Assembly: GCF_904846215.1 (NCBI RefSeq)
Contig: NZ_CAJGZK010000005.1
Span: forward strand, 1-64,000
DNA from: Psychrobacter glacincola
GTDB lineage: Bacteria > Pseudomonadota > Gammaproteobacteria > Pseudomonadales > Moraxellaceae
Length of the DNA stretch: 64,000 bases
Reading direction: 5' to 3'
Shown here: one piece after another, positions 60,168 to 64,000 of the stretch
How positions within the stretch are numbered: the stretch's first letter is position 1
Layout: every line of letters starts with the position of its first letter
Made by a program: the position numbers and the translations under genes
Notes under the pieces: generated by a model
What the model was told of the DNA's origin: nothing
The model's input: the letters and a program-made list of their open reading frames with translations, nothing else
The model's database searches: none

Positions 60168-61472
60168 ATGAAGATCAACAAGGCGTACAAATTTAGGCTT
60201 AAGCCTAATGCGGAGCAACAGGTTATTCTAAATAACCTTGTTGGCTCTGCGCGTTTTGTTTGGAATCAAATGTTGGCAATCTCGCTTGAGATGTTTGCTA
60301 AAAATGAGTTTATTAATGCGACCAATCTCGTTAATAAAATCATGGAGGTTAAGAATAATCCTGATTTTGAGTTCTTAAAAACCCACTCAAATGCGGTGTC
60401 CTTACAGCAAAAGATTCGTGATCTAGCCTCGGCTTGGTCGCGTTTCTTTGATCCTAAAGTTCATATCAGGTTAAAAGAAAATAAGAAGAAACCTAAAAAA
60501 GCCAAGTTCTTTAAATTAGCTGATGGCACAGAAATTCAGCTACGCCCGTTGATGCCAAGATTTAAGCGTAAATCTGATGGCCGAGATTCAATCAGGTTGG
60601 TTCAGTTTGATAAATACTGTCGTGTTGAAGGCAGTCGTATCAAACTGCCTAATGGCATTGGTTTGGTGAAATTTAGAAAGTCGCAAGATATTATCGGCAT
60701 CATCAAAAACGTTACCATTAGCAAGAAATCGGGGCACTGGTACGTATCGTTTGGCACTGAACGCGAAGTTGAAAACCCACGCCACCCTGCTACCAGCGCA
60801 CTAGGTTTGGATTTGGGCATCACAAAGCTGATCACCACCTCAAACGGTGTGACCATCAAACCAAAGAATAGCTTTAAAGCCAATCAAGTGAAACTTGCTA
60901 GATTGCAGCGCCAGTTGGCAAAGAAAGTGAAATTCAGTGAAAACTGGAAAAAGCAAAACGGTAAGATTCAAAAATTGCATCATCATATCGCCAATGTTCG
61001 CCATGACTACTTGCATAAAATCACAACCACACTCAGCAAAAGCCACGCCATGATTGTCGTTGAAGATTTAAAAGTCAGTAATATGTCGAAATCAGCCAGC
61101 GGGTCGATGGAAAACAAAGGACGTAATGTCAAAGCCAAGTCGGGATTGAATAAATCAATTCTGGATCAAGGTTGGGGCATGGCGCTTGATATGCTTGAGT
61201 ATAAACAGCACTGGCGCGGTGGGTTGCTGATCAAAGTAAATCCAAGATTTACCAGCCAAACCTGCCTTAAGTGCCAACATGTTGCTGTCGATAACAGACA
61301 AACTCAGTCAAGATTTGAGTGCGTCAAATGTGGTTATATTGCGAACGCAGATTTCAATGCTGCGCGTAATATATTAGCGGCAGGGCATGCCGCTTTGTCT
61401 GTGGAGGGAGGATGCAGTAAAGGTCGCCCGATGAAACAGAAAACTTGTGACACTTGTGAGAAAGTCACCTAA
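60168..61472 (+). CDS. tnpB: TnpB (IS605 OrfB) RNA-guided nuclease
   Basis: 434 aa from the ATG at 60168; a reading from 60126 would add 14 atypical residues. N-terminal MKINKAYKFRLKPNAEQQ is the TnpB wedge/REC start. RuvC residues are present: D215 in LGLDLGITK, E299 in VVEDLKVSNM and D395 in NADFNAARN. A zinc ribbon CLKCQHV ... CVKCGY lies before the last motif. Known TnpB proteins use an omega-RNA from the element's right end to cut DNA next to a TAM. All catalytic residues are intact. Confidence 0.95.
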   Translation: MKINKAYKFRLKPNAEQQVILNNLVGSARFVWNQMLAISLEMFAKNEFINATNLVNKIMEVKNNPDFEFLKTHSNAVSLQQKIRDLASAWSRFFDPKVHIRLKENKKKPKKAKFFKLADGTEIQLRPLMPRFKRKSDGRDSIRLVQFDKYCRVEGSRIKLPNGIGLVKFRKSQDIIGIIKNVTISKKSGHWYVSFGTEREVENPRHPATSALGLDLGITKLITTSNGVTIKPKNSFKANQVKLARLQRQLAKKVKFSENWKKQNGKIQKLHHHIANVRHDYLHKITTTLSKSHAMIVVEDLKVSNMSKSASGSMENKGRNVKAKSGLNKSILDQGWGMALDMLEYKQHWRGGLLIKVNPRFTSQTCLKCQHVAVDNRQTQSRFECVKCGYIANADFNAARNILAAGHAALSVEGGCSKGRPMKQKTCDTCEKVT

Positions 61473-61531
61473 GAGCTAACGCTTTTAGAATCCCACACTT
61501 GAGCTTTTCGAAAGTGGCGGGAGTATGTCAA
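61473..61531 (+). ncRNA. likely omega-RNA 3' scaffold / IS right end
   Basis: The stretch after the tnpB stop contains the right-end hairpin (CCCACACTT ... AAGTGGCGGG) and ends at TGTCAA. In studied IS605-type elements the omega-RNA spans the tnpB 3' end and the right end, with the guide taken from the flanking DNA, here from 61532 onward. Family-based inference. Confidence 0.5.
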
Positions 61532-61604
61532 ACTGAGCATATGGTCAAGAGCTTATCAGTTGATCTTTATTTCATAATTAAAATAAAAGGTAATCATTAA
61601 CGTC

Positions 61605-62726
61605 ATGACGTTGTCATATTCACATGCGCATCAACAAGGTAGCGGCACGACTGAAGTTGTCGCAGTACTGGTTGCGATTACGGAGCACACGGCGCGCGTT
61701 TTAACCGTTGATCAAGGCAAGCTACTGCCCAATGGTCCACTGATGCCACTACACCGCTCATTGCAAGCAGGCGTGCGCCAATGGGTTGAAGAGCAAACAC
61801 AGCAGCCACTGGGTTATTTGGAACAGCTATATACCTTTGTTGACACCAATAGACGCAATGATGATGGTCATGCGCTGGTCTATGTCAGCTATTTGGGATT
61901 GGTACAAGAAACACAAACGCAGCTACAAAGCCAAGCCTTATGGCGTGAATGGTATGATTATTTTCCATGGGAAAATCATTTAGATGGTATGCCAGTTATC
62001 ATTATGGAACATATCGTACCGGCGTTATTACGTTGGGCAGATGACGCAAGAGAGCCTGATATTCAGCAGCGTCGGTGTCAGCGTATTGGTTTATGTTGGG
62101 GCGTCAGTGAGACGGTTCTAAATAAATCCTCTCAAAATAAAAGCGTATTTTCAAATAAAGAGATAAACAATAAACCAATAAATAACCAAGAATACGAGAA
62201 TAGGGAATACGAGAACAGAGAATGGGTTGCAGAACATGTCCTTCTGCGCTATGAGATGCTCTATGAAGCAGGTCTTATTGCAGAAGCACCGACTTATCCG
62301 CCAAGCTATTTGTCAAATTCTCAATCTGGTAATGCTCAATCTGTCAATTCTCAATCTAACAAGGCGTTTAAATTGTCTGATAACTGGTCACAGTTTATAG
62401 GGTCGCCGATGTACTATGACCATCGCCGAGTGATTGCGACGGCCATCTCAAGGCTACGTGCAAAAATTGAATATCGTCCGCTCATTTTCGGCTTAATGCC
62501 AGATGTATTTACCTTGTCGCAGTTGCAGCAAAGCGTCGAAGCTTTATCTGGTGTGCCACTACATAAGCAAAACTTCCGTCGGCTACTCGAGTCGCAAAAT
62601 CTTGTACTAGAAACAGGGCAGAGTAGCAGCGCTCAGCGTGGTCGCCCTGCCAAGCTTTATCGTTTTCGCCATGATATTGAGCTGCAAAGTTTACTGATGG
62701 ATAGCAAATTGCCCAAGCGTAAATAG
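61605..62726 (+). CDS. nadQ: NrtR/NadQ-type transcriptional regulator of NAD synthesis (Nudix-like)
   Basis: 373 aa. The N-terminal ~130 residues look like a Nudix-fold domain (VVAVLVAITEHTARVL ... YLEQLYTFVDTNRRNDDGHALVYVSYLGLV). The catalytic Nudix box is degenerate (VRQWVEEQT where RELxEETG is expected), so it is probably a ligand sensor, not an enzyme. The C-terminus has a winged-helix region (FTLSQLQQSVEALSGVPL, then RGRPAKLYRF) like NrtR and COG4111/NadQ. An Asn/Ser-rich linker with EYENR and NSQS repeats lies between. Flanked by nadBA and nadC with a shared operator. The name is by family resemblance and context. Confidence 0.65.
   Translation: MTLSYSHAHQQGSGTTEVVAVLVAITEHTARVLTVDQGKLLPNGPLMPLHRSLQAGVRQWVEEQTQQPLGYLEQLYTFVDTNRRNDDGHALVYVSYLGLVQETQTQLQSQALWREWYDYFPWENHLDGMPVIIMEHIVPALLRWADDAREPDIQQRRCQRIGLCWGVSETVLNKSSQNKSVFSNKEINNKPINNQEYENREYENREWVAEHVLLRYEMLYEAGLIAEAPTYPPSYLSNSQSGNAQSVNSQSNKAFKLSDNWSQFIGSPMYYDHRRVIATAISRLRAKIEYRPLIFGLMPDVFTLSQLQQSVEALSGVPLHKQNFRRLLESQNLVLETGQSSSAQRGRPAKLYRFRHDIELQSLLMDSKLPKRK
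62190..62219 (+). repeat. 15-bp tandem repeat in the nadQ-like gene
   Basis: Two units of GAATACGAGAA(T/C)AG(G/A) encode EYENR-EYENR in the linker. A related Asn/Ser/Gln repeat (NSQSGNAQSVNSQS) lies near 62317-62358. Both are in frame. Confidence 0.8.
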
Positions 62727-62748
62727 CCGCCCAATCTCTATCAGGCTC

Positions 62749-62894
62749 TATAGTCAGCTCAAAATAAAAGCGATACGATTGTAATAACGTGCTATTGGCT
62801 ATAATTTTTCTTGCTTGCTGTTCGCAGGCGTGACAGAGGCTGCAAAAAATTTGTAGCCAATAGCACTGATCGTTTTTAAAATGAATCGACTCTA
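62749..62894 (-). repeat. TATAGT-type palindromic element, copy 10
   Basis: Starts TATAGTCAGCTCAAAATAA and ends AATCGACTCTA, so one end base is changed. Arms GTGCTATTGGCTA and TAGCCAATAGCAC are perfectly complementary (13 bp). The core is reversed (CTTGCTTGCTGTTCGCAGG ... GACAGAGGCTGC). It lies between the nadQ-like gene and nadC. Confidence 0.85.
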
Positions 62895-62945
62895 TCATCA
62901 TTAAATCTTATAAATTTATTGAAAATTTTAATTTATGATATTTTC

Positions 62946-62974
62946 TTGCGAGACAATAAACTTTACGTTATATT
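62946..62974 (+). promoter_or_regulatory. predicted nadC promoter
   Basis: TTGCGA, 17-bp spacer, TATATT, ending exactly where the operator at 62974 begins. Transcription would start within the operator. Confidence 0.5.
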
Positions 62975-62994
62975 TATGCTCATTTTGAGTTTAA
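62974..62994. promoter_or_regulatory. NAD-regulon operator upstream of nadC
   Basis: TTATGCTCA, TTT, TGAGTTTAA: the left half and spacer are identical to the nadA site and the right half differs at two positions. It is ~65 bp before the nadC start, at the likely transcription start. Confidence 0.68.
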
Positions 62995-63058
62995 ATAAAG
63001 AAGATTTATCATAATAGACGTATATATCAGTTAAAGACACGCAAAATAAGGACCAAAA

Positions 63059-63919
63059 ATGACAATGAAACAAGAGCCAGCATTGGCTGAAGTATTGCTT
63101 AAACCTTTGGTTGAGTTGGCATTAACAGAAGACTTAGGCAGGCGCGGTGATGTCACCTCCCAAGCGACTATTCCAGCAGACATGCAAGCGCAATTACAGA
63201 TTAAAGCGCGCCAAGCAGGCGTGATATGTGGTATGGATTTAGCGCGCTTATCTTTTGCCTTGATTGATGCAGAGATCGAGTTTATTGCGCACGTCCATGA
63301 TGGTGAGACGGTCGAAGCAGGCACAGTGTTAGCGATTGTACGCGGCAATGCGCGTAATCTGCTGACTGCAGAGCGTACAGCGCTCAACTTTATGACGCAT
63401 CTCAGTGGTATTGCGACCGATACCAAAAAGATTGTCGATAGCGTGGCAGAATATCCCGCGCAAATTACTTGTACCCGTAAAACCATTCCAGGCTTACGTA
63501 TCGTCCAAAAATACGCGGTACGCTGTGGCGGCGGACGCAATCATCGCTTAGGGTTAGATGATGCGATTTTAATTAAAGACAACCATATTGCCATTGCAGG
63601 CGATATCAAAACAGCCATTAAGCAAGCGCAAGACTTTGCTGGGCATTTGATTCCAATCGAAGTGGAAGTCGATACATTAGCGCAGTTAGAGCAAGCGCTT
63701 GATGCTGGCGTGAGTTTGGTACTTTTGGACAATATGGCGCCTGAGATATTGTTGCAAGCCGTCGCTATGTGTCAAGGTCGAGCTAAAACCGAAGCATCAG
63801 GTGGTATCACCCCTGAAACCGTGCAAGCCGTCGCAAAAACAGGCGTAGATTTTATCGCGATGGGTTATTTGACGCATAGCACGACTGCACTCGATATCGG
63901 TCTTGATTTTAGCGCATAA
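63059..63919 (+). CDS. nadC: nicotinate-nucleotide pyrophosphorylase (quinolinate phosphoribosyltransferase)
   Basis: 286 aa, normal length. It converts quinolinate and PRPP to nicotinate mononucleotide, CO2 and PPi. Motifs: LTEDLGRRGDVTS, AERTALNFMTHLSGIAT, CTRKTIPGLRIVQKYAV, RCGGGRNHRLGLDDAILIKDNH (active-site Arg/His/Lys, shown in part here) and EASGGITPETV. AAGGACC before the ATG supports the start. It completes the pathway begun by nadB and nadA. Confidence 0.96.
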   Translation: MTMKQEPALAEVLLKPLVELALTEDLGRRGDVTSQATIPADMQAQLQIKARQAGVICGMDLARLSFALIDAEIEFIAHVHDGETVEAGTVLAIVRGNARNLLTAERTALNFMTHLSGIATDTKKIVDSVAEYPAQITCTRKTIPGLRIVQKYAVRCGGGRNHRLGLDDAILIKDNHIAIAGDIKTAIKQAQDFAGHLIPIEVEVDTLAQLEQALDAGVSLVLLDNMAPEILLQAVAMCQGRAKTEASGGITPETVQAVAKTGVDFIAMGYLTHSTTALDIGLDFSA

Positions 63920-64000
63920 AACAACCATCCAATTTTATGGGTTAAATCGTTGATGATTTAAAATACCAGTCATTAACCTGTTAAAATAGCAGCTGGCTAT
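63920..64000. other. window end, no feature seen
   Basis: 81 bp after nadC contain no recognisable terminator or gene start. Confidence 0.5.

Larger units (their letters stand above)
59640..61531. mobile_element. IS200/IS605-family insertion sequence with divergent tnpA and tnpB
   Basis: About 1.9 kb carrying minus-strand tnpA and plus-strand tnpB. A subterminal hairpin lies at the left (CTCCA ... TGGAG, near 59654-59676) and at the right (CCCACACTT ... AAGTGGCGGG, near 61492-61521). TGTCAA occurs just outside the left end and at the right end, matching the TCAA-type cleavage tetranucleotide of IS608-like elements. No terminal inverted repeats or target duplication are expected for this family. 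Exact ends are inferred. Confidence 0.8.

Overview
The window is chromosomal DNA of a gammaproteobacterium of the family Moraxellaceae, most likely Psychrobacter or a close relative. This rests on overall protein resemblance, a dut-algC-like-argB order, a leuS-lptE-holA block, a fused nuoCD, Asn/Ser-rich low-complexity extensions on housekeeping proteins, and moderate GC with AT-rich spacers. No database search was possible.

Layout. 1-450: 3' end of 23S rRNA, 5S rRNA and the rrn terminator. 541-7771: an AT-rich orphan with a possible HEPN-like C-terminus, then OsmC, a flavodoxin-like protein, a DUF938 methyltransferase, an exported dienelactone hydrolase, catalase HPII and an MBL-fold hydrolase. 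7985-8292: two tandem tRNA-Lys(TTT) genes. 8659-12127: macAB efflux. 12379-17018: leuS-lptE-holA. 17381-25194: a Spx/ArsC-like protein, argB, an algC-like phosphohexomutase, dut, mgtE and rep. 26205-42582: the complete 13-gene nuo operon for respiratory complex I. 42764-52311: ferredoxin-NADP reductase, a Moraxellaceae-type hypothetical, a TonB-like protein, MscS, YbeY, PhoH and two ubiquinone-pathway hydroxylases. 52357-56394: accessory and decayed DNA (an Abi_2 gene killed by one nonsense codon, a truncated SDR gene, other broken frames) around a LysO-like exporter and a TorF-like porin. 56395-63919: the NAD de novo locus nadB-nadA / nadQ-like regulator / nadC, with an IS605-type element (tnpA and tnpB) inserted between nadA and the regulator.

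Two themes stand out. First, ten copies of a roughly 140-bp nested palindrome lie in the spacers. Their ends read TATAGT...ACTATA, resembling Correia/IS630-type MITEs. Their hairpin arms differ in sequence from copy to copy but stay self-complementary, while an internal-loop sequence (GCAGCCTCTGT / ACAGCAAGCAAG) is conserved. One copy truncates an SDR reading frame. Second, nadA and nadC share a palindromic operator (TTATGCTCA-TTT-TGAGCATAA) overlapping or abutting their predicted promoters, and the NrtR/NadQ-type regulator gene lies between them. This forms a self-contained NAD regulon that the IS605-type element has invaded.
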